Positions 54,750 to 64,000 of a DNA stretch of 64,000 nucleotides are shown piece after piece. Every line of letters begins with the position of its first letter. Positions within the stretch are counted from its first letter, which is position 1. The translations under genes and the position numbers were made by a program. The DNA comes from Magicicada septendecula. Its lineage: Eukaryota > Arthropoda > Insecta > Hemiptera > Cicadidae. A model generated the notes under the pieces. That model was not told where the DNA came from, searched no databases, and was given only the letters and a program-made list of their open reading frames with translations. The stretch lies in NCBI GenBank assembly GCA_034769895.1, contig CM068371.1, forward strand, positions 407,137,969-407,201,968. The letters run 5' to 3'.

Positions 54750-55949
54750 GTGTTGCCCCATCAGTTGAATGACGAAGAGCTGGGTCCTATCATCCAGACT
54801 ATAAAGGAGGGTAACGTACAGGCCCCTTACTTCTTGTCCAAGGGCGTCCTGTGTTGTAGAGAGAGAAAGGGACGTGCCCCTAAGATCGTGCTGCCTAGCA
54901 AGTTAGTGCCCATGGTCTTCAGTTATTATCACAATTCCCCAGTCGGAGGCCACAAGGGAATTTCGAAGACCATTTCCAGCATTAGGAGCCATTTCGTCTG
55001 GAAGGGCATGGATAGGGATATCGCTACGAGGGTTAAGAGCTGTCATCTATGTGGCTTGAGTAAACCTGCCCAGAACACTAAGTTAGGGTTGTTGTCATCG
55101 GACGTGGCGAGCAGACCGATGGAGAAGTTATTCATCGACTACGTGGGACCCTTCCCGCGTAGCAAGTCAGGTAATTCTTACCTGCTTGTTTGTGTGGATG
55201 CTTTTTCGAAGTTTGCCTGGCTACTGCCCTTACGGCAGGCAACGGCTCGTTTGACCATAAGCGCGCTCCAGAACCACATCTTTCAGCATTTCGGTCTTCC
55301 GACCATCATTGTCTCCGACAATGGCCCCCAGTTCATTTCGGGTGAGTTCAGGCGGATGTGTTTCGCCAGTGGAATCAGACATGTAACCACTTCTCCATAT
55401 TATCCACAGCCGTCCCATGCGGAGAGATTTAATAGGAATCTCAGGTCCGCACTCATTGCTTACCATGCTGAGCAACAGACAACCTGGGACCAGAATCTGA
55501 AGTGGTTGCAGCTAGCCTTTAACACGGCCCTGCATGACAGTCATAAGGCCGTCCCCTTTGAGATCATGTTTGGATTCTCGCCCGCACTCCCGTTGACTAA
55601 CTTGTGGAACATTGATGATCTTCTGCCACGGGAGCCAGATAATAGAACTGCAGAGAGGTGGAGAGAGGCTTGGAAGAATTTGCTGCGAGCGCACGAGCGG
55701 GTCTGTCGACGATACAATCAGGGGCGACTTCCTAACCCCTTTCAGACCGGAGACTGGGTCTACTGCCAAAGCCATCCGATCAGCTCAGCTGTGGACAAAA
55801 GAGCCGCTAAGTTATGTTATCGCTGGTCGGGGCCATATCGTATCCTAGGGTTCGCGTCACCGGTGACGGCTCGGTTGGAAGAGCCTGGTGGTAATTCGAA
55901 GGAGATTACCACACATATCTCTAAATTGAAGCTATGTAGAAAAGGGTAA
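54750..55949 (+). CDS. Gypsy integrase region
   Basis: Integrase inserts the cDNA. The N-terminal HHCC zinc-binding part is visible (HNSPVGGHKGISKT, then CHLCGLSKPAQNTK). The core has FIDYVGPFPRSKSGNSYLLV, IIVSDNGPQFISGEFRRMCF and the glutamate-bearing PSHAERFNRNLRSALIAYH, giving the D, D, E set. The C-terminal part ends with SGPYRILGFASPVTARLE and HISKLKLCRKG, like the GPY-type C terminus of gypsy integrases; no chromodomain is seen. No envelope ORF follows. Confidence 0.92.
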   Translation: MLPHQLNDEELGPIIQTIKEGNVQAPYFLSKGVLCCRERKGRAPKIVLPSKLVPMVFSYYHNSPVGGHKGISKTISSIRSHFVWKGMDRDIATRVKSCHLCGLSKPAQNTKLGLLSSDVASRPMEKLFIDYVGPFPRSKSGNSYLLVCVDAFSKFAWLLPLRQATARLTISALQNHIFQHFGLPTIIVSDNGPQFISGEFRRMCFASGIRHVTTSPYYPQPSHAERFNRNLRSALIAYHAEQQTTWDQNLKWLQLAFNTALHDSHKAVPFEIMFGFSPALPLTNLWNIDDLLPREPDNRTAERWREAWKNLLRAHERVCRRYNQGRLPNPFQTGDWVYCQSHPISSAVDKRAAKLCYRWSGPYRILGFASPVTARLEEPGGNSKEITTHISKLKLCRKG

Positions 55950-56942
55950 ACGGATTGACAAGGGGGGGGAATGATAGGTGGTCTCTGTGTGAGTAGGGAT
56001 TTTGTCATTTTGAAAGGGTGTGCTCCGGGGGTGTTGTCGAGAATGCTAGAGTAGCGGGTAGATGTTCCCCACAGTCCCAGTGGTGTTCGTCTACTTCAGG
56101 GATGCGCCCCTGCCTGCGCGAGCCTTGGCTTTCTCCATTCGTCCTTATTTCCGGAGGGAGCCATGTCCTTACCTTTAGTCCCAGCCCATGACCTTTCAAT
56201 CATCCTTGCCCTTTCCGTCTTCCCGATTTCCTAACCTTCCCCTTAAAAAACATAAAAAATAAAAAAAAAAATAATTCAAAAAAAAATTAGAAAAGCAATA
56301 AAATAAAAAAAAAGGAGTTAGAGAGAGGAGTGGCGCAGTAAGGTGGGAGGGGTCGGTTGTGTACCTCTCCTGCCTTGCTGCTCCCGGCATGCCCTTGGAG
56401 CACACATGTAAAACTTAGCTGTATATTAGGTAATTATCATATTGACAAGTAGCATTGCTTTGCGTCCGGTCGAGAGTTGGGAGCATTGCATTATGGAGAC
56501 CATCATTTCCCCTTTCCCCCTTACCCTGTGAGTGGACGGTATTGTTAAAATAATGGGTTTCGTTATTGGGGAGTCCCTCCCGTATGAATATAGGGCATGT
56601 GGCCCTGTTAACGTGGCATTGATGTTCCAGGTTTGAGGGGACAGGCCTCAGGAGGTCAGAACTCAGGGAGCTCCCGTTCTTTCTTTCGTCTTTTCTTCTC
56701 TGTCCCTTCTTGCTGTGGGTTGGCCCTGATCAGGTCAGCGCGCAGCGCCCGCACACTTACACACTACACGTCTTCTTTCAGCTCTTTCGTTTTCCTTCTG
56801 AGCCTCTGTTCTCCTGAAAGCAAGGACCGCTGGGCCGCCTTGATCACCAAGTCCACTAGGTTCACCTTGGAAGGGGGTACACTGCAGGGTACCCTCCCGA
56901 GTTCAAGTGTGGGGCAACCAGGTTGCCCTTTTGGGGTGGGGG
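55950..56942 (+). other. Gypsy 3' non-coding region
   Basis: Between the integrase end and the 3' LTR there are about 1 kb without a recognisable domain. A-rich tracts lie near 56245-56310 and a polypurine tract lies at the end. The ORF at 56633-56995 crosses into the LTR and shows no signal peptide or envelope character. Confidence 0.6.
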
Positions 56943-59643
56943 TGTGCTGGTGTTTGCATAACCCGGCAATCGAAGGTATAATAAATTTTTTTTAATAATA
57001 AACGCGAGTATCAATGTTGGTTAACGCGACGATATTGGATGGCCCTGTGAGACAGCGCGCACCATCTCGCGTCAGAGTTTGCTGTTTGTTGCATTGTCAC
57101 TGTACATATCAGTTCAACGCCGGCTCTCATAGAATCAACAAGCTCCCGACCTTGGACAGTCTAATTGGGTGATTTTCTTCTCGTCCTGATGGCAGACTAA
57201 TTTTTTGAGACTTCCCGGTGAGTGACTTACAGTATGATATAAAATGATTGATTAATAAGGGAAAAATTAAACTCAAATATATTCAGCCGAATGCGAGAGT
57301 AGAATGCACGGGTTGCGATCAGACGTGTGTGTGTATATGTTAAGAAAATTAATTGATGTTTCAGTACTTACAGCCAGTAAATCTTTAATTATTGTACAAT
57401 AATCACTGTTAATCATTTGTTTAATTGCTGTATAAAAATTATAACTAAAGCAAGTACGTTATAGACAGAGTGAATCGTGTGGGTTATGTATGAACACGTA
57501 CTGGACCGGAAGAGTGTCTTTTTCTTTAATTATTGCAGTTGAAATTAAATTGTGAGACCACCCTTAGATGAAACACTATAACTCTTTTAATTGTGTGTAA
57601 CTGTAAGGGCCTTTAGTGTGGTCATTTTCTGACAAATTACGATATTTGTGTTGCCACGTGGTGAGGCCAACCTGTTTGATTATGTCAGCACTTGTTAAAG
57701 CTGGTGCGAGTGTTACTTTACCACGCACTTTTTATTATTTTTTTATGAGTTCATAATTACCTTGAAGACTTAATTACTCCTCTGGCAATTTTCAAAAAAA
57801 GACAAAAACTTTTATGCATTTATCTTGAGTTGGTCGGGAGCCCCGTTCTGATGTTATTACCTTTGACTAGGGTGCAATTTTAGTGAACAGTATTTCTAAT
57901 TCTTTGTGAATCCTTAGGGTTCTCGCACCCAGACGGAGATGTGGCCTCAGCTGGTGTACTGACGCCTTCACCAGTCATGAACTACCCGACACTTGTCTGA
58001 TTCTGAGGAGGGAGCTTGCTAACCAACTGTAAGATGCAACTCCACTGCTGCAATTGAGGTGATATAAACTCTGTTATTATTTTTCGTTGGCCTGGCCCGC
58101 AGTACATCCGTGTTACAAATTGTTTTTTAAACCATGTGCTCACGCTGCTAGACAGTCCGATCAGGGGTGTGTCAACCAGACATTCACCATGAACATTATT
58201 ATAACTATCCTAAAATTATTCTATAACTATAACGTACTATTCTTGTAATTGTGTGCTGCACTGTGGGAGCGTGCCAGAGCTCATTTCGGCTTTCTTCATA
58301 GTTTTTTTTGCAAAGGCCTTAGAGTTAGTATACTTACAATCTAAATTTAAATCATGTGTTTATTGGTTCTGTTCCGGCTGGTTCAGGATGGGGTTCATTT
58401 TGTATTATTTTTTTTTTTGGCATTTAAGGGTTGGGGGTTTCGTTTTTCAGGCTGTTTTCGGGTGTAAAATTTACATAGTTTTTTTTACTCAAGTTAGGCA
58501 CACGTTGATACAGTTTTATGCAGGCCGGATACCTGTCTGACCGGGTCTGGCACATGCTGGCACACTTCCACAGCTGCCAGAATACAACATGCTCTTATTT
58601 TAAAATTATTTATACACAGATGTCTGACATTAAAATTTTATTTTTTTGTGAGCATATACGAATAATTTTGAGATTGTAAAATCATACTGGTGCTACTGAT
58701 TGTTGTAAGTCAGAACCTATTCTGACTTGCTTGCTGGACTTGTCTGTTTAATTAAATCATTATGATTAAGGAACGAATTCCTGACATATGAATACATCTA
58801 TATTTGTAGCACAAGAATTAATGTTTTGTAAAATTATGCCAGTTGTTTAAACTTAGGTGATACGGGTTTTTACCACTTGTATACAGTTCAAAGAAATTTA
58901 AAGATTCTCTTATACTTATAATATTCAATTTCTTAGATGTTATAAAATCATATGGGCTGCCATGCCACTCTCATTTCGCAGTTTTTAGTCATCATTATCC
59001 TTTCGGGTTTAAAAATTTTTTTTGGTTGCATTTTTAATGGAGTAAAGGGGTTGTGGGTTTTTAATGAAGTAATTCCAACTGTGGCTGGAAGCTTAAATTT
59101 ATGATTGCAGTCTTTGGGGGCTTTATAGAATATACAGGCTGTCTGCCAGGTTGAACATGAGTTTTATTGTGATGTATATTATATGTATATGTGTCTCTAT
59201 GTTCTAATATGTGATGTTAGTGTTCAGTGTTATCCAGGTGGGGGATTTATATAATTTATAGGATGTTGCCCGATATATGGTGTTTATTTATTTATATAAT
59301 TTAAGGAACCAGATTGATATATATATATATGGGATGAATTGAAATGGCCTTATTGAAACTGAATTGTTAATATGTTGAGAATATTTTATATCAAGCTTAT
59401 TGTTATATTTGCACCTCAGGGGAATTAATTGTACAAGAAAAATGATTCTAATAAAGCCTGTTATTGTTGTCTTAAAACAGAGTTTCATTTGCAAGTCCCG
59501 TCTCACTGGACCCAGCGCATTTTTTGCTTCTCTAGGCCTTCCGCCTAGTTCTAAATAACTAGTGGCCCCTCTTTCAAAAAAAAAAAAAAAAAAATTTAGA
59601 TTTTTTTTTTAATAAAAAGCACAAAGTGGAAAGAGGGGTTACA
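56943..59643 (+). repeat. 3' LTR of the gypsy element, with inserted DNA
   Basis: Matches the 5' LTR at 56943-57854 and again at 59445-59643. The intervening 1.6 kb is absent from the 5' LTR. Confidence 0.9.
57855..59444. mobile_element. Unclassified 1.6-kb insertion in the gypsy 3' LTR
   Basis: Sequence with no counterpart in the 5' LTR interrupts GTTCTGATG|ATTCTAATAAA. ATG occurs on both sides of the joint, so a 3-bp duplication is possible. No terminal inverted repeat or poly(A) tail is obvious; GGTGCAA occurs near the left edge and, inverted, near the right edge. The ORF at 58253-58540 is a hydrophobic, Phe-rich frame I do not recognise. Since both LTRs are copied from one template at integration, this piece is probably younger than the gypsy insertion. 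Confidence 0.7.
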
Positions 59644-59647
59644 GTAT

Positions 59648-61328
59648 CTTGGGTAATACAGATAGCAATTAAATGCACCTACTGAGAACAGTGATTCCAA
59701 AATACTTGGAGAACAGTAGTTTTAAAGGTTATCAGTTTGTGATGGTTTCCAGTAACATGTCTTGACAGATGCCACATTGTGTTCCAGATGTTGGTTTGCC
59801 ATCCTCTCTGTCAGTCAACACAACAGCTACACAAATACAGTAATAATTAGTCATTAAATACATTTCCTTAGAATGCTCAGTGTGACTGGGAGTTTTTCAG
59901 GAAGTGCACCAAAGACACTGTTACATGGACATCAGAGTTTAACGATGCGACAAAGAATAAGATAACTTCATTATCTCATGCCACATCTCACCAACATGCA
60001 TTATGAATTTAATGGCTGGTAAATTTCCCATTAAAAATTTAACAGGAGATGACCTGTTTCATGAAGCTTAATTAAAGATAACAGCTGTTATAATCATCAG
60101 TTAAGTTAATGGGAGATATTTGGCCTGTTAGATAGCTAATAGGCCATTACAATGAGGAGAGCTAACCTTAAAATTACATTTGTCATTACTTCATGCAAGT
60201 CGTTTATTGTGAAGCAATGTGTGTGCAAGATAAATAAAATACACAAGCAGATGTTTCTTCACTTTCTCTGATCAGAAACATTATTTTGTGTTTTCTGTTT
60301 TTTTATTAAATAAATCCTTTTATTTTCAACAGCTGAGTATGCATGTATAATATAGCCTAAACTTGTGTGACAAACAAAAATGGGTCAGAAGGAAAAACTT
60401 TGATGCTGAAATAATTTAGGCTTAATTAAAAAATCATCCAGATAACAAATAATCAATCAACAGATAATTAAATCAATCAGATAACAAATAATACATAAAT
60501 ATTACCAGTCAAAGAAAGACTGATTTTGAACTTTGAGTGAGCCAAAATTTGTAAGCTTGCCAAAATGTTACTCTTAAAATTCTTGAAGAACTGAGGTTAA
60601 ACTCGAATACCCTAAATTATAGGAACAAAAGCTGAAACAAAACAAACAGAAACAACAAAAAGAAAAATGTAAGAGATACAAAACAATGGTGCATCCAAAC
60701 TGACAGTTTTATTTTAACATAATATCTTGTGATTTATACTATAAACATAACTAAAAAGCATGTCATGTGGGCAAATCTTATCGCATTAAAAAGTGTACCA
60801 TCATTGGCTCTCTTGATCTCGATGACAACCGAAATACTTGATGCAGTTCTCATTGATGCCCTAAGCAGGTCTTCTATGGGGGGAGGGGGCAGACACGGTC
60901 GCTACCACAGCACTCTTCGCCCCTTCTACTCTTTGGGTGCAATATTCACATTGTAAGCACAATAGCTCTATATAATAATAATAATATAATAATAATGTAT
61001 AAAGAGCTGTATAGTATACAAACACGTAACAAAAAACTTACACGTTATCCTCTGATCGCAGTATTGAACCAGATTCCAATGGATCAAAGCAGTACCGCTG
61101 ATGCAGAGTCCAATGAATGTCCACTGCCGCTAAAAAAATACACATTTAGCAGGGGTGTCCACGTCCGTAATCTTGATGAGTCACCCCCTAAATCTGATTA
61201 ATACCCCCTCCAAGGATTGATATTTACAAGAAAATTTTATTGTAATAAGTGTTTCTTATAATTTTGTATCTTATATCTAACTTATTTTAACTTCATACAC
61301 TTTTTCTTTTTGCAGTGTCCTAGCCATT
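59648..61328. other. AT-rich DNA, no gene recognised
   Basis: No coding region recognised; an ATAATA run lies near 60973-60997. Confidence 0.45.
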
Positions 61329-61727
61329 AGGGGACGTTCATTAATTACGTGAGCTCAAAATGGGGGGGAGGGGTCCGGCAAAATCTCACCAAATCTCATT
61401 TAAAGGGAGGGGGGGCCAACGAAAATCTCACGTCAACTTTTTAATTCAGAGAATATACATTATTATAACGCACCTTAAACGTAGTTATCATTTTCACCTC
61501 TAATTACACAGAAAAAATGTAGTACATAGAAGATATGCTTTAAGTATTTTTAGTGGTATGAAGCAAAAACATGAACATATCAAATAAATTTAATTATTTA
61601 AAAATTATAGAGTAAACCTCACGTGAGGGGGAGGGGGTCCCACCACATCTCACCAAATCTCACCAAGGGGGGGAGGGGGTCCAAATTTAAAAAAAAAACC
61701 TCACGTAATTAATGGACGTCCCCTTAT
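61329..61727. repeat. MITE with G-rich interior
   Basis: Inverted ends: GGGGACGTTCATTAATTACG at the left (from about 61331) and CGTAATTAATGGACGTCCCC at the right (to about 61725), continuing inward as TGAG/CTCA. The 400-bp interior has no coding capacity but has phrases such as ATCTCACCAAATCTCAC and several runs of GGGGG separated by single bases. The ends resemble the GGGACGTCCATTAATTACGT-type non-autonomous elements common in animal genomes. I cannot name the family with certainty. The flanking duplication is unclear, perhaps TA. Confidence 0.75.
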
Positions 61728-62081
61728 CGTGTCTGATTGTAGCATGGCACATTACTTCCAAACACTTGTATTTGAACTGCTTTTTTTTCAGCATATTCAA
61801 GTTTGTAATAACAACCAATCATGTATTTCAAACCACTCACTAAGGTGGGATAAAAATAAACTCATTAAACTAAAAAAAAATTATGTATTTGATATGGTAA
61901 CTGAACAGCTGATAGAACATAAAGTTACCATGGGAAGCGCTACTATCGACTTTGCACAGAGCATAATATACATAACAAACAATTTGTACGAATTTCGTAC
62001 ATATTCATTTACATAATATAATTTAATATGAAAGAATTCAGGCAATTTTTACATTCAACTGAATATCACGAATTGAACATA

Positions 62082-64000
62082 CAGTAGAGTCGCGATTATT
62101 CAACATTCTGAATTATCCAACACCATCCTTACTTAAAAAATTAAAATTTACGGAATGGTCAGTTATCATTTTACACGTCCTACCGAGAAGAATTCTTAGA
62201 ATTCTCAAGGTAGTACAGTACACAATCGGCTGGAAAGTTTCATTTTTGAGTGTCGTCAGTCACCCGTGACTAATAGGATTAGTAAGTGAATGACCGCTGA
62301 GTCACATGACGCGCCTTTCACCATGAGTCATCAGGCCTAACCTGTAAACAATCCATCAGTGTCAATAGTGACTGCGTACCGATCAGTTCGTTTCTCATCT
62401 GTCTTAACTTGTTTCACTCGTTTCGTTTAGCCAAAGTCATGTGGTACAGTGTCTGTAGTGATGGCTTCGAAAAGGAAAAAGGTTGTCGTGGCTATGGAGG
62501 AGAAACTAAAGGCTTTAAAAAGAATAGACAAAGGTGAAACATTATTAAAAGTGGCGCAAGACTGTGGTGTTGGGCATGTTACTGTTGGCGACTGGAAGAG
62601 GAACCGAGCACAAATTGAGAAATGGTGTTCTGAAAGAGTGACTGACAAAGCTTTGCAAGGAAGAAAAAGTTGAATACGAAAAGGTTAGTGAAGCGTTATA
62701 TTTTTGGTTTGTGCAAAAAAGAGGCGATGGTGTGCCAATATCTGGACCAATGTTGCAGCAAAAGGCATTGAAGTTTCGTGAAGAATTTAAGGAAGGAGAC
62801 CCTAATTTCACAGCAAGTGTTGGATGGCTTGATCTGTGGAAGAAGAGGTACGGAGTTCGCCAGCTTAATATTTGCGGTGAGAAACTATCTGCTGATTGTG
62901 ACAGTTTAGAATTCTTTAAGCAAAGGTTACACTCATGGGTTGATACAGAAGGATTGACTGGTGATGAAATCTTTAATTGCGACAAAACTGGCCTTGATTA
63001 TAAGCTTCTTCCAAGCAAAACCCTTGCAGCTAAGGCAGAAACAGCAGCCCCTGGTCATAAACGAAGTAAGGAACGTGTCACAATTCTTGCTTGTAGTAAT
63101 GCTACTGCCAATCTAAAGATGAAACTTCTATTGATTGGGAAATCAAAGAATCCTAGAGCTTTCAAACAGGTTTCTAAAAATGCATTGCCAGTAAAATATT
63201 CAAACCAAAAGAATGCATGGATGAGCTCAGATATTTTTAAGAACTGGTTTTTTGGTGTATTTGTACCAAAGGTGGAAAAATTCTTGGAAAAAAAGCAATT
63301 GCCAAGAAAAGCCATTTTGTTATTGGACAATGCTCCCACTCATCCAAGTGAAGATGAACTTAGAGATGGAGAGATCAAAACGATGTTTTTACCTCCTAAT
63401 GTTACGTCCATTTGTCAGCCAATGGACCAAGGTGTACTGGAAACAATAAAAAGAAACTACCGCAGGCAGCTATTATCTTCTCTGATTGACTCAATTGACC
63501 AAGGAGAGAACATGAGAAATTGTGGAAGATAAATCTTAAAGACGTAGCTTATTTTGTTGCACAATCCTTGGAAAGTGTTGGTGCAGGAACAATTGCTAAA
63601 TCGTGGAATGTTTTATCGGGTGAGAAACCTCATAGTGAAGAATCCACCTCAGAAGATAATGAAAGTGTGTTGCCTTTGTTAAAACAAATTCCTGGATGCG
63701 AAGATGTGACAGTTGAAGACATCAACGAATGGTTTACCGTAGATCAAGAGTATGAAGTGACTGATGAAGATATCGTCAACATTGTCAACGGCACTGATAA
63801 CAACACAGAAGAAGACGAAAATAGCAACAATGAATCTGAAACTAAGATTACCCACAATGAAGGATTTCAAGCCCTTCACACAGCATTGAAGTACGTGGAG
63901 CAACAAAGAGATTCAACAAGCACTGACATCCTGCTACTTCAGCGGCTACGTGACATGGCGGCGAGAAGACGTAATTCGGCAGGCAAGCAAACAAATATCA
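62082..64000 (+). mobile_element. pogo/Tigger DNA transposon, right end outside window
   Basis: The left terminus CAGTAGAGTCGCGATTATTC begins at 62082 directly after a TA dinucleotide, the target of Tc1/mariner/pogo elements, and has the usual Tigger style (CAGTAGAGTC.CGATTAT.C). A 380-bp leader precedes a plus-strand transposase that is still open at the last base of the window. The second terminus must lie beyond 64000. Confidence 0.88.
62461..64000 (+). pseudogene. Tigger/Jerky-like transposase, two frameshifts
   Basis: Start ATG 62461 (MASKRKKVVVAMEEKLKALK), a CENP-B-type helix-turn-helix (TLLKVAQDCGVGHVTVGDWK). A one-base shift near 62665 leads to the frame KVEYEKVSEALYFWFVQKRG and VPISGPMLQQKALKFREEF (second DNA-binding half). 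The catalytic aspartates appear in FNCDKTGLDYKLLPSKTLA, ILLLDNAPTHP and ICQPMDQGVLETIKRNYRR. A second one-base loss near 63510 precedes NLKDVAYFVAQSLESVGAGT and an acidic tail (DNNTEEDENSNNESE), open to the window end. The order matches Tigger transposases and their domesticated relatives of the JRK/JRKL group. The intact terminal repeat and frameshifts argue for a recently dead transposon rather than a host gene. Confidence 0.88.

Larger units (their letters stand above)
49742..59643 (+). mobile_element. Ty3/gypsy LTR retrotransposon, nearly whole
   Basis: The 5' LTR is 49742-50846 and the 3' LTR 56943-59643, both beginning TGTGC.GGTGTTTGCATAA and ending GGGGTTACA, flanked by the 4-bp duplication GTAT (49738-49741 and 59644-59647). 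The primer site TGGTAGCAGAGCGTGG after the 5' LTR resembles the initiator-methionine tRNA complement. A G-rich polypurine tract (GGGGTGGGGG) precedes the 3' LTR. Gag, protease, RT, RNase H and integrase are all present in the gypsy order; no envelope gene is seen. The coding part is much richer in G+C than the surroundings. The two LTRs differ by only scattered bases apart from a 1.6-kb insertion in the 3' one, so the insertion is recent. It looks nearly whole, with at most one or two breaks. Confidence 0.95.

Noticed and set aside
56633-56995. Possible envelope ORF after the gypsy integrase
   Set aside because: No signal peptide, glycosylation pattern or transmembrane anchor is convincing, and the frame runs into the 3' LTR.
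60729-61201. ORFs at 60729-60956 and 60995-61201 as a small host gene
   Set aside because: Low-complexity AT-rich frames with no recognisable domain or splice context.
1-64000. CRISPR arrays, operons, bacterial promoters or prokaryotic RNA genes
   Set aside because: The sequence is clearly animal: spliced exon, eukaryotic transposons and microsatellites. No spaced palindromic repeat array or tRNA/rRNA was seen.

Overview
The window looks like gene-poor, AT-rich, transposon-dense animal DNA. It holds one recognisable host coding exon with a proper splice acceptor, several eukaryotic transposon superfamilies (Penelope-like, Ty3/gypsy, piggyBac, hAT, pogo/Tigger, a LINE scrap, a MITE) and many microsatellites. 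An arthropod or similar invertebrate is the most likely source, but the phylum is an inference. The only confident host gene is the last exon of the F-box/WD40 gene FBXW5 at 4.5-4.8 kb.

Layout. 0-1.9 kb: tandem and inverted satellite-like repeats. 2.6-3.1 kb: a tail-only Penelope-like element (PLE-A). 4.5-4.8 kb: FBXW5 exon. 4.8-9.7 kb: no gene seen. 9.7-18.9 kb: PLE-B, with reverse transcriptase and GIY-YIG endonuclease, split by a 6.3-kb LTR element that carries one unrecognised 455-residue ORF. 19.15-19.93 kb: PLE-C. 20.3-21.3 kb: a promoter/LTR-like block and a candidate minus-strand exon. 21.4-23.9 kb: piggyBac-family transposon with TTAA ends. 27.2-28.9 kb: pogo/Tigger relic. 32.0-33.9 kb: PLE-D. 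34.1-34.4 kb: LINE scrap. 35.0-36.7 kb: eroded hAT. 37.9-38.0 kb and 48.1-49.05 kb: two copies of PLE-E. 39.4-43.3 kb: gag-protease LTR element in an LTR-internal-LTR-internal-LTR array. 44.7-47.4 kb: hAT element with perfect 8-bp target duplication. 49.7-59.6 kb: nearly whole Ty3/gypsy element with GTAT duplication and a 1.6-kb insertion in its 3' LTR. 61.3-61.7 kb: MITE. 62.1 kb to the end: a second, better preserved pogo/Tigger element that runs off the window.

The most interesting signal is a common design in the Penelope-like elements. Five insertions from five different subfamilies (A-E) are bounded by two copies of the element's 3' tail pointing outwards (left copy on the minus strand, right copy on the plus strand). 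Four of the five are flanked by 11-15 bp target duplications. Each tail carries a compact fold matching a type I hammerhead ribozyme: CUGANGA, a short stem II, GAAA, a 2-3 bp stem III, a cleavage triplet, and a closing stem I. The variable seventh core base is A, C, G or U depending on subfamily. In four subfamilies one tail has a 32-45 nt outer extension that the other lacks, and these extensions seem to share a short motif. Together these features suggest one integration mechanism acting on several diverged PLE lineages in the same genome.
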